The notes: generated from the sequence alone by a model not told the origin. A stretch of DNA of 45,790 bases from Gammaproteobacteria bacterium (GCA_030123805.1 JASJXV010000010.1:1-45790), one strand, 5' to 3'; positions 8,257-18,408 are shown, counted from the stretch's first letter. Numbers and translations: made by a program.

Positions 8257-8712
8257 TTGTCCGAGCCTGACAACCGCAGCGAGAACTATTCCCATGCCCG
8301 TTTACTCCGGCGCCTGGCTGCCATGTTCTATGATTCACTCCTTATCATTGCCATTTGGATGATTACAACCAGCATCATCGTCTACACTTTAACCGACGGT
8401 GATGCCGTCACCGGGTTAGCTTATCAACTGCTATTGTACCTGGAAGTTTTTTTCTTTTACCTGCTTTTCTGGCGCGTGAAAGGACAATCCCTGGGCATGC
8501 AAGTCTGGAAAATAAGATTACTCAGCAATACCAGCGCCCAGCTCAGTTATAAGGAGTGCAGTATTAGATTTCTGGTGGCGACCTTGTCATGCATCTGCTT
8601 TGGTCTGGGATTCCTGTGGATGTTATGGGACAAGGACGGTCTAACCTGGCAGGACAGGCTCTCCGGGACACGGGTTGTGTTCCTTGGCAAAGACACACAA
8701 AAAAGAGATTGA
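8257..8712 (+). CDS. RDD-family integral membrane protein
   Basis: The protein is about 151 residues when started at the TTG at 8257, which is preceded by AGGAG (8245-8249) at 7-base spacing. The in-frame ATG at 8230 lacks such a site. The N-terminal RLLRRLAAMFYDSLLI contains the conserved Arg and Asp of the RDD domain. About three membrane helices follow, then WQDRLSGTRVV, the typical C-terminal D-R-LS-T segment. RDD proteins are small membrane proteins, in some cases linked to Na+/H+ transport. Its stop abuts the stop of the convergent lptG. Confidence 0.85.
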   Translation: MSEPDNRSENYSHARLLRRLAAMFYDSLLIIAIWMITTSIIVYTLTDGDAVTGLAYQLLLYLEVFFFYLLFWRVKGQSLGMQVWKIRLLSNTSAQLSYKECSIRFLVATLSCICFGLGFLWMLWDKDGLTWQDRLSGTRVVFLGKDTQKRD

Positions 8713-9786
8713 TCAGAGTTCCCGCCGCATCAGATACACGCCAAACACAAAACACGCCATGATCGGGATAATGGTTGCAAGCACGGGAGAAAACCCATAG
8801 ACCATGCTCGCCGGTGTCAGAAGATCCTGCAGAAACTTGAACACAATACCTGTGATCATTCCCGCGACGATTCTCACGCCCATGGCAACCTCTCGCAACG
8901 GCCCCATGATAAAGGTAATCGCAATGAACACCAGGCCGATTGTAGCGAGTGGCTGCAGGGATTTTCGCCAGAACGCCAGCTTGTGAGACACGCTGCTCAA
9001 TCCCTGTTCCTCCAGATAAGCAATCCTGGCATACAGAGCCAAAATCGACATTTTATCCGGTTGCACCAATATCTCGGTCCGCAATGCATCAGGGTCAAGT
9101 GTTGTATCCCACCTGACCTTTTCCCGCTGATCAGCCAGGATTTCATCCTCAGACACGTCTGTAAGCGATACCTCCTCAAGTTCCCACCAGGATGATTCAC
9201 CCGGGGGATGATGAAATGTCGCTGTGTTTGCGAACAGCGTCCTTTTGAGCTTTCTGTGCTCATCAAATTCGTAATGGCTGATCCCCACCAGTGAACCGTC
9301 CGATTCAACACGCGTGAAGTGCATGTAAACATCACCTTCCCGGTACCAGAAACCAAATTCAGAAGTAATCCGGTTCGTCATGGCACTCTCCCGATTAACC
9401 TGGGCAGTTCGTTCTGTATCCGGGACAACATATTCACCCACGGCCATTCCCAGTGCCACCAGAACAATCGCAGGAATCATCGCTCCCGCGGATATCCTGA
9501 GTACCGAAACTCCGGCTGCGCGCATGACCGTGAGCTCACTGTTATTGGACAGTACACCAAGCCCCAACAGACAACCGATCAACGCACAGTAAGGGATCAG
9601 ATCATAGAACCGTCTGGGTGTGGTATAGGCGATATAAGACAATGCATCCAGCACCGAATAATTACCCTTGATGTTCTCCATCTCAGCCATAATCGAGAAG
9701 AGGGTGATAATACCCAGCAATGCAAATATCACCAATAAAGTGGTGATGGACACGGTTACTGCAAGGTAGTAATCAAGCGTCCTCAC
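8713..9786 (-). CDS. lptG: LPS export ABC transporter permease LptG
   Basis: This 357-residue LptF/LptG-family permease has membrane helices at the N-terminus (about 10-120) and C-terminus (about 270-355), with a beta-jellyroll periplasmic domain of ~150 residues between them. It would work with LptF, LptB2 and LptC to extract LPS from the inner membrane. The family segment GLGVLSNNSELTVMRAAGVSVLRI is present around residues 75-98. The start overlaps the lptF stop by 4 bases, and as second gene of the pair it is assigned lptG. The gene is back-to-back with pepA's operon, the usual gammaproteobacterial arrangement. Confidence 0.93.
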   Translation of the reverse strand: MRTLDYYLAVTVSITTLLVIFALLGIITLFSIMAEMENIKGNYSVLDALSYIAYTTPRRFYDLIPYCALIGCLLGLGVLSNNSELTVMRAAGVSVLRISAGAMIPAIVLVALGMAVGEYVVPDTERTAQVNRESAMTNRITSEFGFWYREGDVYMHFTRVESDGSLVGISHYEFDEHRKLKRTLFANTATFHHPPGESSWWELEEVSLTDVSEDEILADQREKVRWDTTLDPDALRTEILVQPDKMSILALYARIAYLEEQGLSSVSHKLAFWRKSLQPLATIGLVFIAITFIMGPLREVAMGVRIVAGMITGIVFKFLQDLLTPASMVYGFSPVLATIIPIMACFVFGVYLMRREL

Positions 9787-10880
9787 GGCTTGTTCTCACG
9801 TAATGAAATGATAAATCGATATTTCCTGAACAACCCCAGGCTAATGGCCAGGAACGCCAGATGTACCCACCATAGACCCACCGTGAGAGGCAGCTGTCCT
9901 TTCTCGACAGCAGATCGCATTGCCGATAGAAGCAGCACATAGAGAAAACTCAATGCCAGCCCCGGTGCCAGTCGACTGAATCTCCCCTGCCTTGGATTTA
10001 CTCTGGATAGAGGCACAGCCATTAACCCCAGAATTGGTACCAACAGAAAGATGGATACGCGCCACTGCAATTCAGAGAGATTTCTCGGTGTTGGATCCTG
10101 CCACAATTCAATTGTTGGGATAGCAGTACGACGACGCCTTCTTTCGGTCGCAGTCTCTTTAGCCAGCAATTGTCCATATCCTTCATACTCGATCACCTGG
10201 TAATCTGTCTTGCCGGGGGTACCGGAATATCGGGTCCCATCCTTTAACAACAAAAACCGATTCCCGGTTTCTTTATCTACTACCTGACTGCCTGAACTTG
10301 CCATGATGATAATGGCCTCTTTCGGTCCCATCGCGTCACGATTTATCAGTTCCGTTATAAAGATATTTTCCAGATCACCGTCATCATCAAGTTTCTCAGT
10401 GTAAGTAACTCGACGGCCTGAGCTGAGCATCTGGAATCGTCCCGGAGCTAACGTATCGAATTCGGTTAATCCCCGTTGCCCCTTAAATAGTAGTTCGAGC
10501 TGTGCCTCGCCTGTGGGCTTTAACCACAAACTGGTGCAAGCAGTAACCAGCAGAATCGGAACAGCCAGAAGCATGGTGATCCAAATCAACCGAGCAGGAC
10601 TCATGCCGCAGGCTTCCAGTACTACCATTTCACTGTCCACGTACAATCGACCATACGCAATCATAATGCCTAAGAAGAAACTCAACGGGATGATTAACTC
10701 GAGAAAGCCCGGCAACCTGTAGAGCATGATTAAAAACAGAATGTCTGTAGTAATGGCGCCACCGGCCGCGTCCCTCAAATAACCACTGAACCGCCAACCC
10801 ATTGCAATGACCAGGACCACACCGGCTACCGTTAGCATGGTCAGCAAAATCTCGCGGGTTAAATATCTAGAGATAATCAT
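9783..10880 (-). CDS. lptF: LPS export ABC transporter permease LptF
   Basis: This 365-residue permease begins MIISRYLTREIL, characteristic of LptF. Membrane helices flank a periplasmic jellyroll. The family motif LYVDSEMVVLEACGMSPARL falls near residues 77-96. It is the first gene of the lptFG operon, and the pair is divergent from pepA with about 220 bases between. It builds the transmembrane channel and lateral gate for LPS together with LptG. Confidence 0.93.
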   Translation of the reverse strand: MIISRYLTREILLTMLTVAGVVLVIAMGWRFSGYLRDAAGGAITTDILFLIMLYRLPGFLELIIPLSFFLGIMIAYGRLYVDSEMVVLEACGMSPARLIWITMLLAVPILLVTACTSLWLKPTGEAQLELLFKGQRGLTEFDTLAPGRFQMLSSGRRVTYTEKLDDDGDLENIFITELINRDAMGPKEAIIIMASSGSQVVDKETGNRFLLLKDGTRYSGTPGKTDYQVIEYEGYGQLLAKETATERRRRRTAIPTIELWQDPTPRNLSELQWRVSIFLLVPILGLMAVPLSRVNPRQGRFSRLAPGLALSFLYVLLLSAMRSAVEKGQLPLTVGLWWVHLAFLAISLGLFRKYRFIISLRENKP

Positions 10881-11104
10881 AAGTCAAAACAGGTTCAGTT
10901 CATCCTTGAATCAGATGTCTTCAGAGATTGAAACATTGGCTCCTCGCTCGCGGCTAGTGATCGGATAATGTATATTATCATCATCGACTATGAGATGAAC
11001 CTCAGGTGTATTCAGGTGACACCCATGCATACTATCCACTAAAGTACAAACGCCGCGTTTATACTGCAAATTGCGAACATGTACCCTGACCATATGGAGT
11101 TATT

Positions 11105-12589
11105 ATGGAATTCAAAAGCAGAACCGGACAACCAACCAAAGCCAGAACCCAATGTCTTGTAGCGGGCGTTTATGACAAAAAGGTCTTGTCGGACATAGCT
11201 AAAACATTGGACAAGGCCAGCAGGGGTTATATTTCCCGAATCATTAAGAAGGGTGATATGACGGGCAAGGTTGGCAGCGGTCTGCTACTTCACGAAGTGC
11301 CTGGCATTGCTGCTGACAGGCTGTTATTGGTTGGTCTTGGCGGCAAGGCTGCAATGGACGTTGGTCAATACCAAAACCTGATCAAATCCACAATTTCAAA
11401 ACTGAAAATCACGAGTGCGCGGAACGCACTACTGTGCTTGTCAGAACCCGAGATTAAGGGGAAAGATGCCCGTTGGAAGGCAAGACAAACCGCAGAAATT
11501 TTTGCACACACCATGTACTCCTTCACGCATATGAAAGGCAAACAATCGGCAAAAAAACCAACCTTGAACCGCGTGGAAATGCACGCGGCTAATCGGACTG
11601 AGCAGAATGCTGTCAACAAGGCCTTGCTTGAAGCCAGCGCTATTGCCAAAGGTGTTACGGCTGCACGCAACCTGGGTAATACACCATCAAACATATGTAC
11701 ACCTGCCTATATGGCCAGAGAATCCCGAAAGCTGGCAAGGGACAACAAAACAATCACGACCACGGTACTGGAAGAAAAGGATATGAAACGGCTCGGTATG
11801 GGCGCCCTGCTATCGGTAGGCAAGGGAAGCGCCGAGCCGTCGAAGCTGATCATTATGAACTACAAAGGAGCACCCAGATCGGAGCAGCCTTATGTGATTG
11901 TTGGGAAAGGGATTAGCTTTGATTCCGGCGGAATCAGTCTTAAAGCCGGTGCTGGTATGGGCGATATGATATACGACATGTGCGGCGCTGCCAGTATACT
12001 GGGAACCATGTCGGCCGTTGCGGAATTGAATCTGCCGATCAATGTGATAGGAGTGATCCCTGCAGCCGAAAATATGCCCAGTGGTAGCGCCAGTAAACCA
12101 GGCGATATCGTAAAAACCATGTCAGGGCAAACGGTAGAGATATTGAATACAGACGCAGAAGGCAGACTGGTGTTGTGTGATGCGCTGACATATATCGGCA
12201 AGTTCAAACCCCGCACGGTAATTGATGTTGCAACTCTCACGGGCGCAATTAAAACGGCTCTGGGTAAATATCCCACAGGTCTATTCGCAAATGACGATGA
12301 TCTGGCCAATGATCTGCAGCATGCAGCTGACGCCAGCGCTGATAGAATTTGGCGATTACCTATCTGGGAGGATTATCAGACTCAACTGAAGAGTCAATTC
12401 GCTGATATGGCAAATGTCGGTGGTCGGGAAGCCGGTAGCATCACGGCGGCTTGTTTCCTTGCCCGGTTCACGAAGAAATATCGCTGGGCACACCTGGATA
12501 TTGCCGCTACGGGATTTACAAGCTCGCCAAAGGGAGCCACTGGACGACCGGTACCGTTACTAACACAGTATCTCATCGATCGGTGCTGA
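11105..12589 (+). CDS. pepA: Cytosol leucyl aminopeptidase A
   Basis: This 494-residue M17 aminopeptidase has the signature NTDAEGRL at residues 348-355 and the metal and catalytic segment GKGISFDSGGISLK upstream. It releases N-terminal Leu and other residues using two divalent metals, as a hexamer. In enterobacteria PepA also binds DNA (XerA/CarP); whether this one does cannot be told. GGAG lies 7 bases before the ATG. A TATACT at 11060-11065 is a possible -10 box. It leads the pepA-holC-X-valS run; 32 bases separate it from holC. Confidence 0.96.
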   Translation: MEFKSRTGQPTKARTQCLVAGVYDKKVLSDIAKTLDKASRGYISRIIKKGDMTGKVGSGLLLHEVPGIAADRLLLVGLGGKAAMDVGQYQNLIKSTISKLKITSARNALLCLSEPEIKGKDARWKARQTAEIFAHTMYSFTHMKGKQSAKKPTLNRVEMHAANRTEQNAVNKALLEASAIAKGVTAARNLGNTPSNICTPAYMARESRKLARDNKTITTTVLEEKDMKRLGMGALLSVGKGSAEPSKLIIMNYKGAPRSEQPYVIVGKGISFDSGGISLKAGAGMGDMIYDMCGAASILGTMSAVAELNLPINVIGVIPAAENMPSGSASKPGDIVKTMSGQTVEILNTDAEGRLVLCDALTYIGKFKPRTVIDVATLTGAIKTALGKYPTGLFANDDDLANDLQHAADASADRIWRLPIWEDYQTQLKSQFADMANVGGREAGSITAACFLARFTKKYRWAHLDIAATGFTSSPKGATGRPVPLLTQYLIDRC

Positions 12590-12621
12590 CATATTTATGA
12601 CACTTCGGTTAAAGTTCGGTT

Positions 12622-13041
12622 ATGACGCAAATTGATTTTTTCCAGATTGACGACAATGAATCAATGCTGCAGTTTGCGTGTCGGCTCATCGATAAAGCAT
12701 ATCATCGGAAACATAAGATCTACATACACACTGAATCAGCCAGCGATTCAGGAGAACTCGACGATCTCTTGTGGACATTCCGTGCGGACCGGTTCATCCC
12801 GCATGCTCTGCGCTCCTCGGGTATTTCTGCACCTGTACACATAGGCCACGAAGATGATCCGGGGGAACACCGGGATCTTATGGTTAATCTGTCCGGGAAG
12901 GTACCACATTTTTTCAGTCGTTTTGAGCGCGTTACCGAAGTAGTACCCCGGGAAGACACAAAAAGGAAAAATGCGCGAGAAAACTACAAGTTCTATAAAG
13001 ACAGAGGTTATCCTCTCAAATACTACAACCTGAAAAAATAA
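12622..13041 (+). CDS. holC: DNA polymerase III chi subunit
   Basis: This 139-residue protein matches HolC (E. coli 147 aa). It opens with TQIDFFQIDD and carries LDDLLWTFRADRFIPH (about residues 46-61) and a C-terminal REDTKRKNARENYKFYKDRGYPL segment typical of chi. Chi links SSB to the clamp loader through psi (HolD); a HolD-like gene is found at 36.5-37.1 kb of this window. Its position between pepA and valS is the conserved gammaproteobacterial order. Confidence 0.93.
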   Translation: MTQIDFFQIDDNESMLQFACRLIDKAYHRKHKIYIHTESASDSGELDDLLWTFRADRFIPHALRSSGISAPVHIGHEDDPGEHRDLMVNLSGKVPHFFSRFERVTEVVPREDTKRKNARENYKFYKDRGYPLKYYNLKK

Positions 13042-13087
13042 TTGGCTAAGATATGCCTAATTTATCACCGGCTCCCTGGAGCAAAAA

Positions 13088-13783
13088 GTGACCGCCATGT
13101 CTGAAGCCGAAAAAACTAAAAATGGCATGAACGCTTTGTTGGAAGAACTCCAGTCCATAAGGAATGTGCTCGATGCAGTGGATTCAACCGACGCTGATAA
13201 GCCTGGGTCGGATAAAACAGAGCAAACTGAAACATCGACCAGGCGCAACCAGATTCCACTCCTGCAGGACATTATTGATCCGGAATGGCCAGGCGAGGAC
13301 ATCCAGTTGGAACAATCGAGAACGGCCGATGCATCAATCATTTCAGATCAGGCTCAATTCGGCCTTAACGGCATTGCACACTCCGACAGTCAGAGTGATC
13401 CGGAAGTGGATCCATACGTACCGGATGAACTCTACCCGCAGAATGAACTGCCAATATTTGCTGAGGATTCTCTGCATGAAGCGCCCGACCAGGATCAGAT
13501 AGAGACCACTTATTCAGAATATCAGGATTTGCGTGTATCTGAAGATACAGAGCCAACTGCACCCCTTGCCGGTTTAAGCCGTGTAGAAACGGATGAATTT
13601 ATTGATCTGGTTATAGCAGAGCATGTGGATGAGATCCTGGATCTGTTCAGGGCAATATTACGCGATAAACTTTCACTCCTGATGGTTCAGTTCAGAGACA
13701 CGCCCTCCAGGCCGGCATCACTCGTTAAGCGGGAAGTTGATCTTCCTGATTTCGGCGATGAGGATTCGAACCGGAATCTTTGA
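13088..13783 (+). CDS. Acidic hypothetical protein between holC and valS
   Basis: This 231-residue protein is rich in Asp, Glu and Gln. The first ~170 residues are low-complexity and look disordered. A compact amphipathic C-terminal region (about 175-215, containing DEILDLFRAILRDKLSLLM) looks helical. GTG at 13088 is preferred: GGAG at 13078-13081 gives a 6-base spacing, although an in-frame ATG follows at 13097. I do not recognise the family. Its place in the holC-valS interval is where other gammaproteobacteria also carry a poorly conserved acidic ORF. A role as an adaptor binding through its C-terminus is only a guess. Confidence 0.7.
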   Translation: MTAMSEAEKTKNGMNALLEELQSIRNVLDAVDSTDADKPGSDKTEQTETSTRRNQIPLLQDIIDPEWPGEDIQLEQSRTADASIISDQAQFGLNGIAHSDSQSDPEVDPYVPDELYPQNELPIFAEDSLHEAPDQDQIETTYSEYQDLRVSEDTEPTAPLAGLSRVETDEFIDLVIAEHVDEILDLFRAILRDKLSLLMVQFRDTPSRPASLVKREVDLPDFGDEDSNRNL

Positions 13784-14128
13784 GCGAAACAGATCGTTCG
13801 CAAATAGACGGTCGCCTGGACCGGCCTACTGCGGACAACTACCTCTTCATCATTCGGTAAAATTCGATAATTCAACTGATCCTGCTTACCCGTGTATAAT
13901 CCTGCAAAACGCAGTTGAATGGGGCGGACCCGTCACGAAAGTCCGTGCGAGCTCTGGTCGCACCTGGCAAAATCGAAAAACTTCTCATTACCAGCAAGGT
14001 GACCACGAATTTTCCGATTTCGCTATGCACGCCAATATCTTACATGTCTTTTTCGCGTTCGACCGCGTTTTCCAGGATAATGCACTCTTTTTTCGGCATG
14101 CGCCTGCCTGTTTTTTAAACTGAAGATA
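13784..14128 (+). promoter_or_regulatory. valS promoter and long structured leader
   Basis: This 345-base gap precedes valS. A perfect TATAAT at 13895-13900, with TTCAAC 18 bases upstream (13871-13876), would start transcription near 13907 and leave a leader of about 220 bases. The leader holds a perfect 6-bp hairpin GTGCGA/TCGCAC (13945-13950, 13958-13963). It ends in T-rich runs just before valS. No T-box signature and no valine-rich leader peptide were seen. A truncated copy of the dispersed repeat lies at 13795-13840. Confidence 0.45.
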
Positions 14129-16906
14129 ATGATGGACAAGTATCAACCCGGCAACATCGAACAATCCTGGTATCAGGAATGGGAATCAAACAACTATTTC
14201 GCTCCCTCGGGCAACGGCAAACCATTTTGCATCATGATTCCTCCCCCCAATGTGACGGGTACGCTACACATGGGTCATGCATTTCAACACTCGCTGGTGG
14301 ACGCGTTGATCAGATATCAGCGCATGAAAGGTCGAAATACTCTCTGGCAAATGGGAACCGACCATGCCGGTATTTCAACTCAGATGTTAATCGAAGAGCA
14401 ACTTGCTGCAGAGGGTATCAAGGCTTCAGAAATTGGCAGGGAGAAGTTTCTGGAGAGAGCCTGGCAATGGAAAGAAGAGTCAGGTGGGATCATCTCCCAG
14501 CAACTGCGCAGAATGGGTGCATCTCTGAACTGGCAGACCGAACGATTTACGCTGGATGAAGGATTTTCAAACGCGGTACTGGAAGTATTCATCAAACTGT
14601 TTGATGAAGGATTGATCTATCGGGGTAAACGCCTGGTTAATTGGGATCCGCAACTGGAAACTTCCCTGTCTGATCTGGAGGTGGTATCAGAGGAAGAAAA
14701 AGGTCATATGTGGCACTTCCGTTATCCCCTGGCAGACGGTCCGGCAGACGGCTTCGACTATCTGGTCGTGGCCACTACTCGTCCTGAAACCATGCTTGGC
14801 GATACCGCTGTGGCAGTCAACCCTTCCGACAAACGTTATCAACTTCTGGTAGGAAAAGAAGTTGAATTACCCTTGACGGGCAGACGAATTCCCATCATTG
14901 CAGATCATCATGTGGATTCGGACTTCGGCACGGGATGTGTCAAGATCACACCGGCACACGATTTCAATGACTATGAGATAGGTAATCGCCACCATCTTGC
15001 CGTCATTAACATCTTTACTGAAAGTGCCCGCCTTAATGATCGGGTTCCAGCCAAATATCAGGGCATGGACAGATTTCAAGCAAGGCAAGCGGTTGTGGAA
15101 GACCTGGTCGCTCTCGATCTTCTGGAAAGAATCGAAGATCACACACTGGCAGTCCCCCGCGGGGAACGAAGCGGGGTCATCGTCGAGCCCTTTCTAAGCG
15201 ATCAATGGTTCGTCAAAGTAAAACCCCTGGCAGAGCCTGCAATTGAGGTGGTGGAAAAAGGAGAAATCGAGTTCATACCCAGGAACTATGAGAATACCTA
15301 TTTCGCATGGATGCGGGACATTCAGGATTGGTGCATCAGTCGTCAACAATGGTGGGGACATCGCATACCTGCCTGGTACGATGATGCTGAAAACATGTAT
15401 GTCGGCAAATCCGAACAAATCGTGAGAGAGAAGTATTCGCTGCAAAAGGATCTGCCTCTCAGACAGGACGAAGATGTCCTGGATACCTGGTTCTCGTCAC
15501 AGTTATGGACATTTGCGACTCTGGGTTGGCCGGAGAAAACCCCTGAACTGAAAACATTCCACTCCACCGATCTGATGGTTACGGGTCATGACATTATCTC
15601 ATTGTGGGTATCCCGTATGATCATGTCCGCCCTGAAATTCACAGGCGAGATACCGTTTGAAAAGGTTTATGTCCATGGCCTGGTAACTGATGCCGAAGGC
15701 AAGAAAATGTCCAAGTCAAAGGGCAACGGGCTGGATCCGTTGGATATAATCGACGGCATATCTCTGGATGATCTGGTCAAGAAGCGCACCAGCAACCTGA
15801 TGCAACCCAGCATGGCAGCACAAATAGAAAAAAATACGCGCAAAGAGTATCCCAACGGCATAGAAGCCTATGGCGCGGATGCATTGAGATTCACCTTCTG
15901 TGCAATAGCAACAAGATCCAGAACCGTCCGTTTCGACATGCACCGTGTGGCAGGATATAGAAATTTCTGTAACAAACTCTGGAATGCTGCCAATTTCGTA
16001 TTGATGAATACAGACGGGCAAGACTGTGGGGAAAATGGAGACGATCTCGAGCTAAACCTTGCCGATCAATGGATCAACTCAATTCTGCAACAGACAATTA
16101 AAGACATTTCCGTTGCCATGGAAACCTACCGGTTTGATCTTGCCGCAAAAGCCTATTACGAGTTTGTATGGGATGAATTCTGTGACTGGTATCTGGAATT
16201 CTGCAAACCCGTGCTCTATTCGAATGCATCAACCGACAATCAATTGCGAGGCACCCGCCACACTTTGATAGATGTGCTGGAGCAAATACTGAGGTTGGGT
16301 CACCCATTTATTCCATTTATCACCGAAGATATCTGGCAGCGACTGAAACCCAGAATCCGCACCTCAATCGATACCATCATGCTGCAACCTTTTCCGGAAG
16401 TGAATGCTGAGCAGGTGAACACGCAAAGTGAGCAGGATATCGATTGGATAAAAGGGGTCGTCAAGGGTACGCGGAATATACGTGGTGAGATGAATATTTC
16501 CTTCGGCAAGAAAATCCCCATTTTGTTTGCCAATGGGTCCGAAAATGATCGCCGCTGCCTGGAGGCTAATCGTCATCTGCTGGAATCTCTTGTTAAATCA
16601 GAGTCAATGACCTGGCTAGAAAACGAAGTTCAAATTCCGGTTTCAGCAACCCATCTTGTTGGTGAAATGCAGGTACTGGTACCCATGGCAGGTCTCATTG
16701 ATAAGGACGCCGAGTTAGTACGCCTGGCAAAGGAGATTGAACGCAAGCGAACCGACATCACTCGTTCAGAAGGTAAAATCAATAACCCGGGATTCGTTGC
16801 CAATGCACCTGCTGAAGTTGTCGACCAGGAAAGAGGCAGGCTCGAGGAAACACGCCTTGCTCTCTTACTGTTGGAAGAACAGCACCAACGCGTGGCCTCC
16901 GTCTGA
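14129..16906 (+). CDS. valS: Valyl-tRNA synthetase
   Basis: This 925-residue class I synthetase charges tRNA-Val. The HIGH-type motif HMGH is at residues 47-50, and KMSKS at 526-530. The CP1 editing domain lies between, containing [15 protein letters not shown] and [17 protein letters not shown]. An anticodon-binding helical domain and a C-terminal coiled coil (about 860-920) complete the protein. Length fits the family (E. coli 951). [15 protein letters not shown] is the usual start region. All essential motifs are intact. Confidence 0.98.
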   Translation: MMDKYQPGNIEQSWYQEWESNNYFAPSGNGKPFCIMIPPPNVTGTLHMGHAFQHSLVDALIRYQRMKGRNTLWQMGTDHAGISTQMLIEEQLAAEGIKASEIGREKFLERAWQWKEESGGIISQQLRRMGASLNWQTERFTLDEGFSNAVLEVFIKLFDEGLIYRGKRLVNWDPQLETSLSDLEVVSEEEKGHMWHFRYPLADGPADGFDYLVVATTRPETMLGDTAVAVNPSDKRYQLLVGKEVELPLTGRRIPIIADHHVDSDFGTGCVKITPAHDFNDYEIGNRHHLAVINIFTESARLNDRVPAKYQGMDRFQARQAVVEDLVALDLLERIEDHTLAVPRGERSGVIVEPFLSDQWFVKVKPLAEPAIEVVEKGEIEFIPRNYENTYFAWMRDIQDWCISRQQWWGHRIPAWYDDAENMYVGKSEQIVREKYSLQKDLPLRQDEDVLDTWFSSQLWTFATLGWPEKTPELKTFHSTDLMVTGHDIISLWVSRMIMSALKFTGEIPFEKVYVHGLVTDAEGKKMSKSKGNGLDPLDIIDGISLDDLVKKRTSNLMQPSMAAQIEKNTRKEYPNGIEAYGADALRFTFCAIATRSRTVRFDMHRVAGYRNFCNKLWNAANFVLMNTDGQDCGENGDDLELNLADQWINSILQQTIKDISVAMETYRFDLAAKAYYEFVWDEFCDWYLEFCKPVLYSNASTDNQLRGTRHTLIDVLEQILRLGHPFIPFITEDIWQRLKPRIRTSIDTIMLQPFPEVNAEQVNTQSEQDIDWIKGVVKGTRNIRGEMNISFGKKIPILFANGSENDRRCLEANRHLLESLVKSESMTWLENEVQIPVSATHLVGEMQVLVPMAGLIDKDAELVRLAKEIERKRTDITRSEGKINNPGFVANAPAEVVDQERGRLEETRLALLLLEEQHQRVASV

Positions 16907-16960
16907 ATCATTGTACACATCCGATCCGAAGTACTGATGGAACGTGCCCCACAGCCTTTT

Positions 16961-16978
16961 TTCTGCGAGACCGCAGAA
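16961..16978 (+). terminator. Hairpin after valS, weak terminator candidate
   Basis: A perfect 7-bp stem TTCTGCG/CGCAGAA with loop AGAC starts 54 bases after the valS stop. The downstream sequence is TATATTT rather than a clean T-tract, so intrinsic termination is possible but not certain. Confidence 0.4.
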
Positions 16979-16997
16979 TATATTTAAAAAAACCTTA

Positions 16998-17105
16998 TTG
17001 AACTTGGTGCCGTTCAAAAATTGATCAGATTCTTCAAATTAGGGCTTGCACTTTGAATGAGAATAGTGCCTTAATTGATGCCGAGTTTTCGATGGTGACA
17101 TCGAA
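16998..17105 (+). promoter_or_regulatory. Upstream region of the cold-shock gene with two hairpins
   Basis: An inverted repeat TTGAAC/GTTCAA (16998-17003, 17012-17017) and a perfect 7-bp hairpin TTCGATG/CATCGAA with loop GTGA (17088-17105) precede the cold-shock gene. TTGCAC at 17046-17051 is a possible -35, but no well-spaced -10 follows it. TAAAAT at 17111-17116 is an alternative -10. Structured leaders that control translation by temperature are known for cspA; this one is only a candidate. Confidence 0.35.
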
Positions 17106-17148
17106 CCTATTAAAATAGTGGGTGAAACGTAATTAGAGGTAGTTAGAG

Positions 17149-17358
17149 ATGGCAGAGCGACAGTCAGGCACTGTAAAGTGGTTCAACGATTCCAAGGGAT
17201 TTGGATTTATCGAACGGGAAGACGGTGAAGATGTTTTTGTGCATTTTCGTTCAATCCGCGGAGAGGGATACCGCACGCTCAAGCAGGGAGCACGGGTAGA
17301 ATTTGACCTCTCTCAAACCGATAAGGGCTATCAGGCGGAGGATGTTGCTGAAGTCTAA
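17149..17358 (+). CDS. Cold-shock protein, CspA family
   Basis: This 69-residue single cold-shock domain is an OB fold that binds single-stranded RNA and DNA. RNP1 is seen as KGFGFIE (about residues 15-21) and RNP2 as VFVHF (about 29-33). The start [14 protein letters not shown] is typical of the family, and AGAGGT lies about 10 bases before the ATG. It is a monocistronic gene closed by a strong terminator. Whether it is cold-induced cannot be read from the sequence. Confidence 0.95.
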   Translation: MAERQSGTVKWFNDSKGFGFIEREDGEDVFVHFRSIRGEGYRTLKQGARVEFDLSQTDKGYQAEDVAEV

Positions 17359-17383
17359 CCAGATTAATACAGCAGCCATATAC

Positions 17384-17412
17384 AAAAAAGCCCGTGAAGC
17401 GGGCTTTTTTTT
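17384..17412. terminator. Bidirectional intrinsic terminator
   Basis: The stem GCCCG/CGGGC (17390-17394, 17400-17404) with a 5-base loop is flanked by A6 on the left and T8 on the right. It can therefore terminate both the cold-shock gene (+) and the convergent quinone oxidoreductase (-). Confidence 0.92.
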
Positions 17413-17439
17413 ATTATCGATTTACTTCAGGACCTCTTC

Positions 17440-18408
17440 TTAAACTGTAAGCACGACCTTACCAAAAGTGCCATCAGTGGCTACCAGATCGTGGGCAGCA
17501 GCAGCATCTGTTATGGACATAACGGTATCAATTACCGCCTCTATTTCACCGCTTTCCAGTCTGGGCCATACGTTTTCCTGCATCGATGACATTATCGCAG
17601 CTTTTGACTGAATCGATCTGGCACGTAATGTAGATCCTATTATCTTCAATCTTTTAGCCAGTACCAGGGGTAATTGTATTTCACTAACACCACCGCCCAT
17701 CAAACCAATCAACACCAGTCTGCCATCTGTTCCCAACAAACTAATGTTGTCAGCGAGATATGCTCCCCCCACCGGGTCCAGGATAACATCTACTCCCTGA
17801 TCCCCGGCAAACGCCTTCGCCTTCGCCAGAAACGGTTCCTTATGACGATTCGACCCTGCCGCGGCACCCATGTCTATGCATCTATCGAGTTTCTCATCAT
17901 TACCAACGGTGACAAAACACGGATTGCCAAAACATTTACAAAGCTGAATGCCAGCAGTACCTACACCGCTGGCTCCTGCGTGCAGCACAACCTTTTCACC
18001 TTCAGCAAGGGCTGCTTCCATAAATAGATTCAACCATGCCGTAGCAAACACCTCCGGCAGAGCGGCCGCCTGCTCGAATGAAAATCCGGAAGGAATGGGT
18101 AGCACGCTGCCTTCAGGCGCCACTGTGTACTCGGCATAGCCACCACCTGCGAGCAGTGCACATACTCTGTCACCAATTTGCCACCGGTTAACACCTTCCC
18201 CGATTGCTTCAACTTCACCGGCACATTCCAATCCCATAATTTCGCTGGCACCCGGTGGCGGCGGATAAAAACCTCTCCGCTGCAGCAGATCAGCTCGATT
18301 AATTGCGCTGGCACCAATCTTTATGCGCACCTCACCCGGCCCGGGTTGCGGCAGCTCATAGTCCTGCCAAACCAGATTCCGATCGTTGTCTATGACAATT
18401 GCTTTCAT
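17440..18408 (-). CDS. NAD(P)H:quinone oxidoreductase, zinc-independent MDR family (PIG3/Qor-like)
   Basis: This is a medium-chain reductase of about 322 residues. The N-terminal GroES-like domain contains INRADLLQRRGFYPPPPG and GLECAGEVEAIG. The Rossmann domain has the nucleotide loop HAGASGVGTAGIQL. The zinc-ligand pattern of alcohol dehydrogenases is absent, so it fits quinone/enone reductases of the PIG3 group. I chose the ATG at 18408 (MKAIVID, the family start); an upstream in-frame ATG at 18429 with GGGGG nearby is also possible. It is convergent with the cold-shock gene. Confidence 0.88.
   Translation of the reverse strand: MKAIVIDNDRNLVWQDYELPQPGPGEVRIKIGASAINRADLLQRRGFYPPPPGASEIMGLECAGEVEAIGEGVNRWQIGDRVCALLAGGGYAEYTVAPEGSVLPIPSGFSFEQAAALPEVFATAWLNLFMEAALAEGEKVVLHAGASGVGTAGIQLCKCFGNPCFVTVGNDEKLDRCIDMGAAAGSNRHKEPFLAKAKAFAGDQGVDVILDPVGGAYLADNISLLGTDGRLVLIGLMGGGVSEIQLPLVLAKRLKIIGSTLRARSIQSKAAIMSSMQENVWPRLESGEIEAVIDTVMSITDAAAAHDLVATDGTFGKVVLTV

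Noticed and set aside
13088-13783. Assignment as a FimV- or ZipA-like protein because of its acidic body
   Set aside because: There is no membrane helix, LysM domain or TPR; only the general composition agrees.
13784-14128. T-box riboswitch or valine-rich leader peptide for valS
   Set aside because: No specifier loop, T-box sequence or run of valine codons was seen.
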